NCBI RefSeq assembly: GCF_013705725.1
Contig: NZ_CP055481.1
Span: 4,588,001 to 4,652,000, forward strand
Length of the DNA stretch: 64,000 nucleotides
Reading direction: 5' to 3'
Source: Klebsiella sp. RHBSTW-00484
Lineage (GTDB): Bacteria > Pseudomonadota > Gammaproteobacteria > Enterobacterales > Enterobacteriaceae
A model generated the notes under the pieces. It saw nothing but the letters and a program-made list of their open reading frames with translations. It made no database searches and was not told the DNA's origin. The translations under genes and the position numbers were made by a program. Shown here in pieces: positions 28,250 through 37,735 of the stretch. How positions within the stretch are numbered: the first letter of the stretch is position 1; the number at the start of each line of letters is the position of its first letter.

Positions 28250-29032
28250 ATGAAAAGAACAAGAGAAACATTATTGATCCGGGAAGCTGGAGATATCCCT
28301 CCCATTGATCTGCTGAGAAAAATACCCAGGACAAAGAAGTTACGTCTGCTATTTGAAGGCTCGGTGACAGAGCAAAGAGAAGCTGTGGGCGAGCAGCTAA
28401 AAGAGCAGTTGGAAGATTTTTTAGTCGGCATCCATACCCAGGATCCGGAAATCAGCATTGCCAGACTCATCTCAGCGGAAGAAATCGCCCCATATCAGGA
28501 TTTTTTTGAAAGCTGCGCCAAAGACTACCGTAAGCTAGCGACCGAACTCATTTACGCCCTGGCCCACAAGCTGAACGTTAATATTGCAGAAAACTATCCG
28601 CTATTAACCTTTAATGCCTTTAAAGCCGGGCGCAAGCAAACCGGCAAAATGGGTGACTGGCGATACTTTCTACATGGATATCATTGTGGGTTCGAAAACC
28701 AGGTTACCGGACAAAGTATAGAAGTTCCGCTTATTTACGGTTTAGATTTTGGCGATCTGGATCCATACTTTTTCTCACACTTCATAAAATCAACAAACCA
28801 GTATCAGCCTTTGCCCGTGGCAATCTACGAGGACTTCCATGACGGCGTAATAATAAATCAAACAATGCTGGAGTTCGGTAAGTTTGAAAAAATAACAGCC
28901 TCAATTCCAGGCTATGTTGGTATCGCCGCTTCAGACAGAAGCAACGTTGATATTGCACGTTTTCAATCGGCGCAGCGTAAAGTAATACGCCGGTTTAGCC
29001 TGATGAGGCTTCTTGGCAAAAAAGATATTTAG
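28250..29032 (+). CDS. Hypothetical protein, possibly DUF6896-like
   Basis: I do not recognise this 260-residue protein with certainty. It has no signal peptide or membrane helix. The C-terminal half (WRYFLHGYHCGFENQVTGQS, PLIYGLDFGDLDPYFFSHF) vaguely resembles DUF6896-type proteins found near polymorphic toxins, which would suggest an immunity-like role; this is a guess. Use of AGA, ATA and TTA codons is higher than in its neighbours, suggesting transfer. It sits alone between ybaK and ushA. Confidence 0.7.
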   Translation: MKRTRETLLIREAGDIPPIDLLRKIPRTKKLRLLFEGSVTEQREAVGEQLKEQLEDFLVGIHTQDPEISIARLISAEEIAPYQDFFESCAKDYRKLATELIYALAHKLNVNIAENYPLLTFNAFKAGRKQTGKMGDWRYFLHGYHCGFENQVTGQSIEVPLIYGLDFGDLDPYFFSHFIKSTNQYQPLPVAIYEDFHDGVIINQTMLEFGKFEKITASIPGYVGIAASDRSNVDIARFQSAQRKVIRRFSLMRLLGKKDI

Positions 29033-29049
29033 ATGTGGATTGCAGGAAA

Positions 29050-29155
29050 AGCGCGATCTATGGCGTTGCCGGGCGGCGGCTAACGCCTTGCCCGGCCTAC
29101 GGTTCACAGTTGTCTGCGAGCTAGTAGCCCCGGTAAGCGTAAGCGCCACCGGGGA
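29050..29155. repeat. REP/BIME cluster before the ushA stop
   Basis: Contains GTTGCCGGGCGGCGGCTAAC, GCCTTGCCCGGCCTAC and the inverse pair CCCCGGTAAGCG/CGCCACCGGGG (29127-29154). The last pair is a GC-rich hairpin just after the ushA stop and may end or stabilise that transcript. Confidence 0.82.
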
Positions 29156-29165
29156 GTTTCAGACG

Positions 29166-30818
29166 TTACTGCCAGCTCACCTCGCCTTTCGGCTCAAATG
29201 CTTCAACATCCAGCGGAGAGTTTTTCTGGATGTACTCCTTCAGCACTTCGGCGTCGATAAAACCGGTATTGACATAGCCTGGTTTAGTATCGATGTGCGG
29301 ATAACCATCGCCGCCGGTGGCGTTAAAGCTCAGCGTCGCCATCCGGTAGGTTTTCGCTGGGTCTACCGGTTCGCCTTTGATGGTCAAATCGTTAAGTTTG
29401 CCGTCTTTGGCAACAAAACCGACGTTGGCAAACTGCGGATACGCGCCTGAATCTGGCTTCATTTGCGCCACGGCAGTCAGATACTCTGTCACTTCCTTGC
29501 CGCTCATATCGACATACACCAGCACGTTGCCGAAGGGTTGCACCTTCATCACGTCTTTATAGGTGATATCACCCGCTTCGATAGAATCACGCACCCCGCC
29601 GCCGCTCATCACCGCAAAGTCGGCATTACTACGCGCCATTTGCGCTGCCAGCAGCAGACGACCCATATTGGTTTGCACGAAACGCACTTTGCTGCGATCA
29701 CCCTCCAGATGCCCGTTCACGCTGCCAATTTTCACCTGCAGCTGTGCTTTGCCTTTATTCTGGAACGGCGTCAGCAGAGAGAGCATCTGTGGGTTTTCGG
29801 CGATTTGCGGCGTATAGAGCACACGCTCGCTCTCACCGTTATCGTAGGTGACCTTTTTCTTCAGGTTGACCGGGATCAGCTGATAGTGCACCAGCTTCAT
29901 TTCACCATTGCGGAATTCAAAGTCGGCACGACCAACATATTTACCCCACTCGTGGGCCTGGACTATCCAGATACCGTTCTGTTTGTCCGGCGCGCACGGG
30001 CTGCCCGGCACATAATCCACCTGTTTTTTATTCTCAGACGCCATACATACCGGATCCTGAGAGTGGCCGCCGACGATCATTGCCAGCGATCCTGCGGGCA
30101 GGCTGCGCGCCATCTCGACATCGCCCGGCGCATTGGAACCATGGTCGCCGTTGTCATAATGGCCCATATGAGTGGTCGCCAGAATGACATCCGGCTTTTC
30201 ATTCTGCTGAAGTTCTTGAATCACCAGCTTGGCTTCTTCCGCCGGTTTGCGGAATTCGATATCCGTAAAATACTCAGGATTACCAATTTTCGCCGTATCG
30301 TCGGTCGTCAGGCCGATGACCGCAATATTCAGCCCACCGCGTTTAAACAGCGCCCACGGTTTAAACAGACGCTCACCAGTGCTTTTCTGGTAAATATTGG
30401 CGGAGAGGAACGGAAACTTCGCCCATTTTTCCTGCTGACGCAGTACGCTAAGCGGATTATCAAACTCATGGTTACCCACCGCCATCGCATCGTAGCCAAC
30501 CAGGTTCATACCGCGAAAATCGGGCTCCGCATCCTGTAAATCTGATTCCGGCACGCCGGTATTAATATCGCCGCCGGAAAGCAACAACACGCTGCCGCCC
30601 TCTGCAGTCACCTCTTTACGAATACCGTCCACCAGCGTTTTTTGTGCCGACAGCCCATATTCACCGTAATCGCTACGCCAGAAGTGACCATGATGATCGT
30701 TAGTATGCAGGATGGTAATTTTGTAGGTTTTATCCTGCTCATAAGCCTGTGCTGACAGGCTTCCCAGCGATAGCGCGGTGAATAATGCCAGCGCAACGCC
30801 CCGTTTGATCAATTGCAT
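29166..30818 (-). CDS. ushA: Periplasmic UDP-sugar hydrolase / 5'-nucleotidase
   Basis: Hydrolyses UDP-glucose and nucleotides in the periplasm. The start at 30818 (MQLIKRGVALALFTALSLGS) gives 550 residues as in E. coli, with a signal peptide cleaved near SAQA|YEQD. The calcineurin-like metal site is seen in ILHTNDHHGHFW, GGDINTG, VGNHEFDN and TTHMGHYDNGDHG. The C-terminal substrate domain has PFGNVLVYVDMSG and FNATGGDGYP. The ORF could be opened 30 codons earlier, but this would precede the signal peptide. Confidence 0.97.
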   Translation of the reverse strand: MQLIKRGVALALFTALSLGSLSAQAYEQDKTYKITILHTNDHHGHFWRSDYGEYGLSAQKTLVDGIRKEVTAEGGSVLLLSGGDINTGVPESDLQDAEPDFRGMNLVGYDAMAVGNHEFDNPLSVLRQQEKWAKFPFLSANIYQKSTGERLFKPWALFKRGGLNIAVIGLTTDDTAKIGNPEYFTDIEFRKPAEEAKLVIQELQQNEKPDVILATTHMGHYDNGDHGSNAPGDVEMARSLPAGSLAMIVGGHSQDPVCMASENKKQVDYVPGSPCAPDKQNGIWIVQAHEWGKYVGRADFEFRNGEMKLVHYQLIPVNLKKKVTYDNGESERVLYTPQIAENPQMLSLLTPFQNKGKAQLQVKIGSVNGHLEGDRSKVRFVQTNMGRLLLAAQMARSNADFAVMSGGGVRDSIEAGDITYKDVMKVQPFGNVLVYVDMSGKEVTEYLTAVAQMKPDSGAYPQFANVGFVAKDGKLNDLTIKGEPVDPAKTYRMATLSFNATGGDGYPHIDTKPGYVNTGFIDAEVLKEYIQKNSPLDVEAFEPKGEVSWQ

Positions 30819-30981
30819 ATTTCTCTCCCTGACAAAGTAACAAGTGCCGAAAGTATAGCGAGTTGGTGAATTAGACAACTTTGTTTTCAGAAATGAGACT
30901 TTATTCAAACCTTAGGGGCAGGTATGTTAGGCAGATAATAATTCCACCTGCATCCTCTATAAAAAACACTTAAGTGAACCT

Positions 30982-32202
30982 ATGGCAATGAATCAGACCG
31001 CACAACCCTTATCCGGCCCCGCTGCTGCGCCGCAAAAAGCACGCACCTCGTTTCGCATTCTGGGGGCCATCAGCCTCTCTCATTTGCTAAACGATATGAT
31101 CCAGTCGCTCATCCTGGCTATCTACCCGCTGCTACAGGCCGAGTTTTCCCTGTCCTTCGTACAGATTGGGATGATCACCCTCACCTTCCAGCTGGCATCA
31201 TCACTTTTGCAGCCGGTGGTTGGCTATCTGACCGACAAGCACCCGATGCCGTGGTCGCTGCCCATAGGCATGTGCTTTACGCTTTGCGGTCTGGTGCTGC
31301 TGGCGATCTCCGGAAGCTTCGGAATGGTTCTGTTGGCCGCTGCGCTAGTGGGTACCGGTTCGTCGGTGTTTCACCCGGAATCTTCTCGCGTTGCGCGAAT
31401 GGCCTCGGGTGGACGCCACGGCCTGGCGCAGTCAATATTTCAGGTTGGCGGTAATTTTGGTAGCTCGTTAGGGCCGTTACTCGCCGCTCTCATTATCGCC
31501 CCGTATGGCAAAGGTAATGTTGGCTGGTTTGTACTGGCTGCGCTGCTGGCCATCGTGGTGCTGGCGCAAATTAGCCGCTGGTATTCCGCCCAGCATCGTA
31601 TGAACAAAGGTAAACCAAAACCGGTAATTGTTAATCCGTTGCCGAAAAACAAAGTGATTCTTGCGGTTAGCATCCTGTTAATGCTGATTTTCTCGAAATA
31701 CTTCTATATGGCGAGCATTAGCAGCTATTACACCTTTTATCTGATGCAAAAATTCGGATTATCGGTGCAAAACGCCCAGTTTCACCTGTTCGCCTTCCTT
31801 TTTGCTGTAGCCGCCGGGACGGTAATTGGCGGGCCTTTGGGCGATAAAATTGGGCGAAAATATGTTATTTGGGGCTCCATCCTTGGCGTCGCACCGTTTA
31901 CCCTTGTTTTACCCTACGCCACATTGGAATGGACCGGTATTTTGACGGTGATCATTGGTTTTATCCTCGCATCAGCCTTTTCCGCCATTTTGGTCTACGC
32001 ACAGGAGCTACTGCCGGGCCGTATTGGCATGGTTTCTGGTCTGTTCTTCGGTTTTGCCTTTGGCATGGGCGGACTCGGAGCCGCGGTACTGGGGCTGTTA
32101 GCTGACCATACCAGTATCGACCTGGTCTATAAAATCTGTGCTTTCCTGCCTCTTCTCGGCATCCTGACGATATTTCTTCCTAATAACCACCAAAAATCGT
32201 GA
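30982..32202 (+). CDS. fsr: Fosmidomycin efflux MFS transporter
   Basis: Major facilitator superfamily antiporter of 406 residues that confers fosmidomycin resistance in E. coli when in excess. Twelve hydrophobic helices are apparent. Family stretches include SLSHLLNDMIQSLILAIYPL, GTGSSVFHPESSRVARMASG and FAFGMGGLGAAVLG. Length matches E. coli Fsr. Confidence 0.96.
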   Translation: MAMNQTAQPLSGPAAAPQKARTSFRILGAISLSHLLNDMIQSLILAIYPLLQAEFSLSFVQIGMITLTFQLASSLLQPVVGYLTDKHPMPWSLPIGMCFTLCGLVLLAISGSFGMVLLAAALVGTGSSVFHPESSRVARMASGGRHGLAQSIFQVGGNFGSSLGPLLAALIIAPYGKGNVGWFVLAALLAIVVLAQISRWYSAQHRMNKGKPKPVIVNPLPKNKVILAVSILLMLIFSKYFYMASISSYYTFYLMQKFGLSVQNAQFHLFAFLFAVAAGTVIGGPLGDKIGRKYVIWGSILGVAPFTLVLPYATLEWTGILTVIIGFILASAFSAILVYAQELLPGRIGMVSGLFFGFAFGMGGLGAAVLGLLADHTSIDLVYKICAFLPLLGILTIFLPNNHQKS

Positions 32203-32208
32203 ATATCC

Positions 32209-32235
32209 GGCAGCCAAAGTGAAACTTTGGCTGCC
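32209..32235. terminator. Strong hairpin after fsr
   Basis: GGCAGCCAAAGT-GAA-ACTTTGGCTGCC is a perfect 12-bp stem starting 6 bp after the fsr stop. No T run follows, so it may be a 3'-end stabiliser or a weak terminator. Confidence 0.7.
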
Positions 32236-32393
32236 GCAACCCCTTACCCCATCAGCATCACCCCGCATTATCTTCTGCCATTTTGCTGTCTGTGCTTTTT
32301 TGCGGATTAATTCCATTTTTCTGCAAAATTCAACAATTATTCATAAACAAAACCACTGAAACTGTCATAAACTATTACTCGGTTTTTTGGTTT

Positions 32394-32595
32394 TATACCC
32401 TAAATAATTCAAGTTGCGGGAAGGCGGCGACGCAGGGAATCCCCAGGAGCTTACTGAAGTAAGTGACTGGGGTGAGCGACAAATCTGTCAGGAACAGATT
32501 TGAACACCGTATTGCGGTGGCCCGTAAGGGCGAGGCTCATGGATGAGCCGAGTAACAAAGCCAACGCCCATGCAAATTGAAGTATGACGGGTATA
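32394..32595. repeat. Long ERIC element carrying an internal insertion
   Basis: ERIC ends and core (GAGCTTACTGAAGTAAGTGA) are present, but the element is 202 bp instead of about 127. About 75 bp is inserted between the core and the right arm (roughly 32480-32555) and holds its own hairpins, AAATCTGTcaggaACAGATTT and GGCTCATggATGAGCC. ERICs with inserts at fixed sites are known. The region 32236-32393 between fsr and this element is AT-rich and shows no gene; the repeat ends 39 nt before the ybaL start. Confidence 0.9.
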
Positions 32596-32634
32596 TGCCG
32601 AAAATGGATCAGCTCACCACTGCAAGGAGACGGA

Positions 32635-34311
32635 ATGCACCACGCAACACCGCTAATCACCACCATTGTCGGCGGCCTTGTGCTCGCCTTTATTCTCGGC
32701 ATGATTGCCAATAAGCTACGTATTTCTCCTCTGGTGGGATATTTATTAGCGGGCGTGCTGGCCGGACCTTTTACCCCTGGCTTCGTTGCTGATACCAAGC
32801 TGGCGCCTGAACTGGCCGAGCTTGGCGTGATCCTGCTAATGTTCGGCGTGGGTTTGCACTTCTCCTTAAAAGATTTGATGGCGGTAAAGGCCATCGCCAT
32901 TCCCGGCGCCATCGCCCAGATAGCTGTGGCGACGCTGCTGGGTATGGCGCTCTCGGCAATGCTTGGCTGGTCGCTGATGACCGGCATCGTCTTTGGTTTG
33001 TGTCTTTCTACCGCCAGTACCGTGGTGCTGCTGCGCGCGTTGGAAGAACGACAGCTTATTGATAGCCAGCGGGGGCAAATCGCCATCGGCTGGCTGATTG
33101 TTGAAGATCTGGTGATGGTGCTGACGCTGGTCCTGCTACCGGCTGTCGCAGGTATGACGGAGAAAGGCGACGTTGGCCTGGCTTCTCTGGCTGTCGATAT
33201 GGGTATCACCATTGGGAAAGTCGTCGCCTTTATCGCAATTATGATGCTGGTAGGCCGCCGCCTGGTGCCGTGGATTATGTCACGTAGCGCGGCGACCGGC
33301 TCACGCGAGCTGTTTACGCTGTCAGTGCTGGCACTGGCGCTCGGCATTGCCTTCGGTGCAGTCGAACTATTTGACGTCTCCTTCGCCCTGGGTGCCTTCT
33401 TCGCCGGGATGGTGCTCAACGAATCCGAGCTCAGCCACCGCGCGGCCCATGATACGCTACCGCTGCGTGACGCGTTCGCCGTGCTGTTCTTTGTCTCTGT
33501 CGGCATGCTCTTTGACCCAATGATCCTGGTAGAGCAGCCGCTGGCGGTACTGGCGACGCTGGCTATTATTATCTTTGGTAAATCGGCCGCGGCCTTCTTC
33601 CTGGTGCGGATGTTCGGTCACTCGCCGCGAACCGCCCTGACTATTGCCGCTAGCCTCGCACAAATCGGGGAGTTCGCCTTTATTCTCGCCGGGCTGGGCA
33701 TGGCGCTGAATCTGCTACCGCAGGCCGGGCAGAATCTGGTGCTTGCCGGGGCGATAATCTCGATTATGCTCAACCCGATTCTGTTTACTCTGCTGGAAAA
33801 ATACCTCGATAAAACCGAAACACTGGACGAGCAGACGCTGGAAGAAGTTCTGGAAGAAGAGAAACAGATCCCGGTCGATATTTGCAACCATGCGCTGCTG
33901 GTCGGTTTTGGTCGCGTTGGCAGCCTGCTTGGCGAAAAACTGATGGCCCAGGGGATGCCGTTGGTGGTTATCGAAACCTCACGCACTCGCGTAGACGAGC
34001 TGCGCGCACGCGGCATTCGCGCGGTTTTGGGCAACGCTGCCAATGAAGAAATTATGAATCTGGCGCATCTGGACTGCGCCCGCTGGCTGCTGCTGACCAT
34101 ACCTAACGGCTATGAAGCCGGGGAAATCGTGGCTTCGGCACGCGAGAAGTGCCCAAATATCGAGATCATCGCCCGCGCCCACTATGACGATGAAGTGGAA
34201 TACATTATTGAACGCGGCGCGAACCAGGTGGTGATGGGCGAGCGTGAAATTGCCCGCGCGATGATAAAACTGCTGGAAACACCGCCAGCAGGTGAGCTGG
34301 TTACTGGTTAA
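32635..34311 (+). CDS. ybaL: CPA2-family cation/proton antiporter YbaL (KefB-like)
   Basis: Putative inner-membrane K+ or Na+/H+ antiporter. The start at 32635 (MHHATPLITTIVGGLVLAFI) after AAGGAG gives 558 residues, the E. coli length; the alternative start at 32584 lies in the ERIC end. About 12 membrane helices (to residue 385) are followed by a TrkA-N nucleotide-binding domain (ALLVGFGRVGSLLGEKLMAQ) near residue 420. Confidence 0.95.
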   Translation: MHHATPLITTIVGGLVLAFILGMIANKLRISPLVGYLLAGVLAGPFTPGFVADTKLAPELAELGVILLMFGVGLHFSLKDLMAVKAIAIPGAIAQIAVATLLGMALSAMLGWSLMTGIVFGLCLSTASTVVLLRALEERQLIDSQRGQIAIGWLIVEDLVMVLTLVLLPAVAGMTEKGDVGLASLAVDMGITIGKVVAFIAIMMLVGRRLVPWIMSRSAATGSRELFTLSVLALALGIAFGAVELFDVSFALGAFFAGMVLNESELSHRAAHDTLPLRDAFAVLFFVSVGMLFDPMILVEQPLAVLATLAIIIFGKSAAAFFLVRMFGHSPRTALTIAASLAQIGEFAFILAGLGMALNLLPQAGQNLVLAGAIISIMLNPILFTLLEKYLDKTETLDEQTLEEVLEEEKQIPVDICNHALLVGFGRVGSLLGEKLMAQGMPLVVIETSRTRVDELRARGIRAVLGNAANEEIMNLAHLDCARWLLLTIPNGYEAGEIVASAREKCPNIEIIARAHYDDEVEYIIERGANQVVMGEREIARAMIKLLETPPAGELVTG

Positions 34312-34320
34312 TAGTTTTAT

Positions 34321-34362
34321 CCCCGGTGAGCTGTCCAGGCGCTTACCGGGGCTTATTTCTTC
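34321..34362 (+). terminator. Terminator after ybaL
   Basis: Stem CCCCGGTGAG / CTTACCGGGG (34321-34330 and 34342-34351, one G-U pair) followed by CTTATTTCTTCT. It separates the convergent ybaL and gsk genes. Confidence 0.8.
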
Positions 34363-34379
34363 TATTCGCCTGGCGTAAA

Positions 34380-35684
34380 TTAACGCTCCCAGTAGGCCTC
34401 TTCCAGGCTATCTTCACGCTCCGGCAGGCCGCGGGTCAGGCGCGGCGAGTGCTGATTCAGCACCTGATAACTCACGCGGTTAGCGTATTTGCATACCTGG
34501 GCCAGCGATGAATAGGTCAGCCACTTGCACTTGTGCTTACTGGAGTTCGGCACGTTATTACGGTGATAGTTATTGGCGGTAATATCGTGCAGCAGTGCCG
34601 CCAGCGCGCCGTCGCCTGCGCCGTTGGTATTCATGATCTTCTCCGGCCCGCCCATATACGGGGCGATGTGCGAGAAAATACGCAGCGGATTTTCGCAATC
34701 CTGGTGGCGCATTGCGCGGCTGAATTCATACTGGTTGAACTCAGCAATGGCCCCCGGCAGTAGCGGATGCTGAGTTTTGCGCTTAGCCTCTTCCTCGGTA
34801 AAGCTCGCCATATAGAGCCCGGCAGGACCGGCGGTACACAGCACCAGGTCAACCCACTCCAGCGCCTTATCCGAAGCCAATAGCGGATCAGAGATCCCCG
34901 TCAGCGCTTGCGCTTCTTCTTCGTTCATCGCCAGAATGGAAACATGTTCTTTCAGGAACTGCTGCCACCACTCTGGGTTATCGACAATTACATATTTGGT
35001 ACCCAGCGTCAGGACCACCGGCACGTCATGCTTTTTCGCATACTCGATGGCTTTCATCGTCGCGTCCGGCATCGGCTCGCCCGGTTTGCAGCGCACGAGA
35101 TATGAGGTCAGAACCAGCGCGGATGCTCCGGCAATGACGGCTTCCGGGATACTTTCCGGACGCAGCTTATTCATATGGCCGGGACTAATCGCAAAGGTTC
35201 GCTCGCCGGAATCGCTAATCAGCGTAAAGCAGCGGCCAATCGCGCCCTCTACGCCTTGCAGATAGTTCAAATCGGTTCGGCTGGAGGTATTACATAAATA
35301 GCGATAGGCGTAACCACCAATTTCTATATTGCTGCACATGACGCCAAGCAAAACCGAGCGGTCATCCGCCAACACCGAGTAGTTGTGCATGGTGTTACCA
35401 ATGGTGCCGCCGGCAAACTGATGGGTGATCAGGTCATTGCGTACCAGCTCCTGATACAGCGCCTCAGCAACATCATCTTCAATCACCAGCGAATGACCGG
35501 CGCTCAGACCGTAGCGTACGATAAACGACTCATCCACTTTCGCCTCGATATCCACCAGCGTTTGATCGATACCAACCACCCAGGCGACGTTAGACTCATT
35601 TTCTGGCTGAATTTGTTGCAGCAGCGGATCGCGAGCGTTGACGGGAAAGTAGTGTTTAGACTTGCGTTTACCGGGAAATTTCAT
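34380..35684 (-). CDS. gsk: Inosine-guanosine kinase
   Basis: Phosphorylates inosine and guanosine for purine salvage. The 434-residue protein matches E. coli Gsk in length. It is a PfkB/ribokinase-family enzyme with the catalytic loop NTNGAGDGALAALLHD near residue 360 and the early FAGGTIGNTMHNYSVL segment. In E. coli the esterase gene aes lies between gsk and hemH; here the gap to hemH is 63 bp, so aes is absent. Confidence 0.97.
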   Translation of the reverse strand: MKFPGKRKSKHYFPVNARDPLLQQIQPENESNVAWVVGIDQTLVDIEAKVDESFIVRYGLSAGHSLVIEDDVAEALYQELVRNDLITHQFAGGTIGNTMHNYSVLADDRSVLLGVMCSNIEIGGYAYRYLCNTSSRTDLNYLQGVEGAIGRCFTLISDSGERTFAISPGHMNKLRPESIPEAVIAGASALVLTSYLVRCKPGEPMPDATMKAIEYAKKHDVPVVLTLGTKYVIVDNPEWWQQFLKEHVSILAMNEEEAQALTGISDPLLASDKALEWVDLVLCTAGPAGLYMASFTEEEAKRKTQHPLLPGAIAEFNQYEFSRAMRHQDCENPLRIFSHIAPYMGGPEKIMNTNGAGDGALAALLHDITANNYHRNNVPNSSKHKCKWLTYSSLAQVCKYANRVSYQVLNQHSPRLTRGLPEREDSLEEAYWER

Positions 35685-35747
35685 AGTGATGGTTTATGGA
35701 CAGTGAACAAGCGGGAAATAGTAGCATACTCCCCGCGACGGGCGCGA

Positions 35748-36710
35748 TCAGCGATAGGTTGCTGTCAGGTTAACCATCATTTCGATATGCGCGGAGTCCG
35801 CGTTAAGTGCAGGAATATATTCATATTGCTGCCCACCGGCTTCAAGGAAAAATTCCCGGTTCTGTACCGCTATCTCTTCCAGCGTTTCCAGACAATCAGC
35901 GGAAAAGCCCGGGCAGATAACCTGAACATGCTTCACGCCCTTCTCACCAAGCATTTTCAACGTTTCATCGGTGTAGGGTGTCAGCCAGGGTTCACGGCCA
36001 AAGCGCGACTGAAAAGTCATCATCACGCGGTCCGGAGGGAGCCCCAGAGCCGAAACCAGCTCACGTGTCGTGTCGCGACAGCGCTGCGGATAGCTATCCC
36101 CTTCATGGGCATAACGCTGCGGTATCCCATGATAGGAGAGCAGTAGTAAATCCGGTTCGCCATGCACTGCAAACGAAGCGCGAACGCTGGCGGCCAGAGC
36201 GTGGATATAATCCACATCGTCGGCATAATCGCGAATAAAAGAGATGCCTGGAATCAACCGCTTTTTAGCAAGAATTCGCGCCAGTTCATCCCACACGGCC
36301 GCCACGGTGGAGCAGGAGTACTGCGGATAGAGCGGGAGCACCACAATATGGTCAACGCCCTGCTCCATGAGTTCATCCACTGCGCTTTCCAGCGACGGCG
36401 AGCCATAGCTCATCCCCAGCGCAACGGGTGTATCCGGAAGGCGTTCTGCCAGCGCCTGCTGCTGACGACGACTGTAGACCATCAGCGGCGACCCTTCTTC
36501 CATCCAGATAGACTGATAGAGTTTGGCAACTCGGGGCGCGCGCAGAGGCAGTATCACACCGCGCAGCAGCGGCCACCACAACAGACGAGAGGTATCCACC
36601 ACCCGCTTGTCGCTAAGAAATTGTCGCAGATAGCGCTTCACCGCATCGGGCGTGGGCGCATCGGGGGTGCCTAAATTGGCTAATAAGATACCTGTTTTCG
36701 TCTGATGCAT
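35748..36710 (-). CDS. hemH: Ferrochelatase
   Basis: Inserts Fe(II) into protoporphyrin IX in the last step of protoheme synthesis. The 320-residue protein begins [20 protein letters not shown] as in E. coli. Conserved elements include [19 protein letters not shown] (active-site His), [19 protein letters not shown] and [17 protein letters not shown]. Downstream of adk on the same strand. Confidence 0.97.
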   Translation of the reverse strand: MHQTKTGILLANLGTPDAPTPDAVKRYLRQFLSDKRVVDTSRLLWWPLLRGVILPLRAPRVAKLYQSIWMEEGSPLMVYSRRQQQALAERLPDTPVALGMSYGSPSLESAVDELMEQGVDHIVVLPLYPQYSCSTVAAVWDELARILAKKRLIPGISFIRDYADDVDYIHALAASVRASFAVHGEPDLLLLSYHGIPQRYAHEGDSYPQRCRDTTRELVSALGLPPDRVMMTFQSRFGREPWLTPYTDETLKMLGEKGVKHVQVICPGFSADCLETLEEIAVQNREFFLEAGGQQYEYIPALNADSAHIEMMVNLTATYR

Positions 36711-36799
36711 TACCGCCTCTTAACCATTTGAATCGCTGACAATTGTAGCTGAAATGGCGCTAAACGGAACCAATCATAGAAAAAGGTAATATGAGAGGA

Positions 36800-36829
36800 G
36801 TTCTCATCCCACAGTTGCAGGATGAGAAC
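36800..36829. terminator. Hairpin after adk
   Basis: GTTCTCATCC / GGATGAGAAC, a perfect 10-bp stem with a 10-nt loop, 8 bp after the adk stop. The minus-strand downstream sequence (TCCTCTCATATTACC) is only weakly T-rich, so termination is uncertain. Confidence 0.65.
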
Positions 36830-36837
36830 GGACTGGA

Positions 36838-37515
<678 letters not shown>

Positions 37516-37619
37516 TCAAAAAGCGCTAAACCATACCACCAGAACGCGGATGGCTCAAGGAAGGTGGGGCGGCTGAAACGGTTAATGGTGAGATATTTTA
37601 CGTAGAGTGCGGTTGGATG

Positions 37620-37730
37620 CCCTCACCCCGCCCCTCTCCCACAGGGAGAGGGAGAAAATCAGCCCAGTGCCAGCAAGCCAGCGCCGGGCAGTCCCCTCTC
37701 CCTTTTCAGGGAGAGGGTTAGGGTGAGGGT
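37620..37730. repeat. Double-hairpin GAGAGGG repeat, copy 2
   Basis: Carries CCCTCACCCCGCCCCTCTCC with ACAGGGAGAGGG on the left and CCCCTCTCCC-TTTTCA-GGGAGAGGG with GGGTGAGGG on the right. These are the two halves of the element at 7304 but in swapped order. It lies between adk and the htpG stop. Confidence 0.85.
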
Positions 37731-37735
37731 AAAGA

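Noticed and set aside
29463..30539. 358-codon open frame antisense to ushA
   Set aside because: The ushA protein is unmistakable on the other strand; this frame is His/Arg/Leu-rich shadow sequence.
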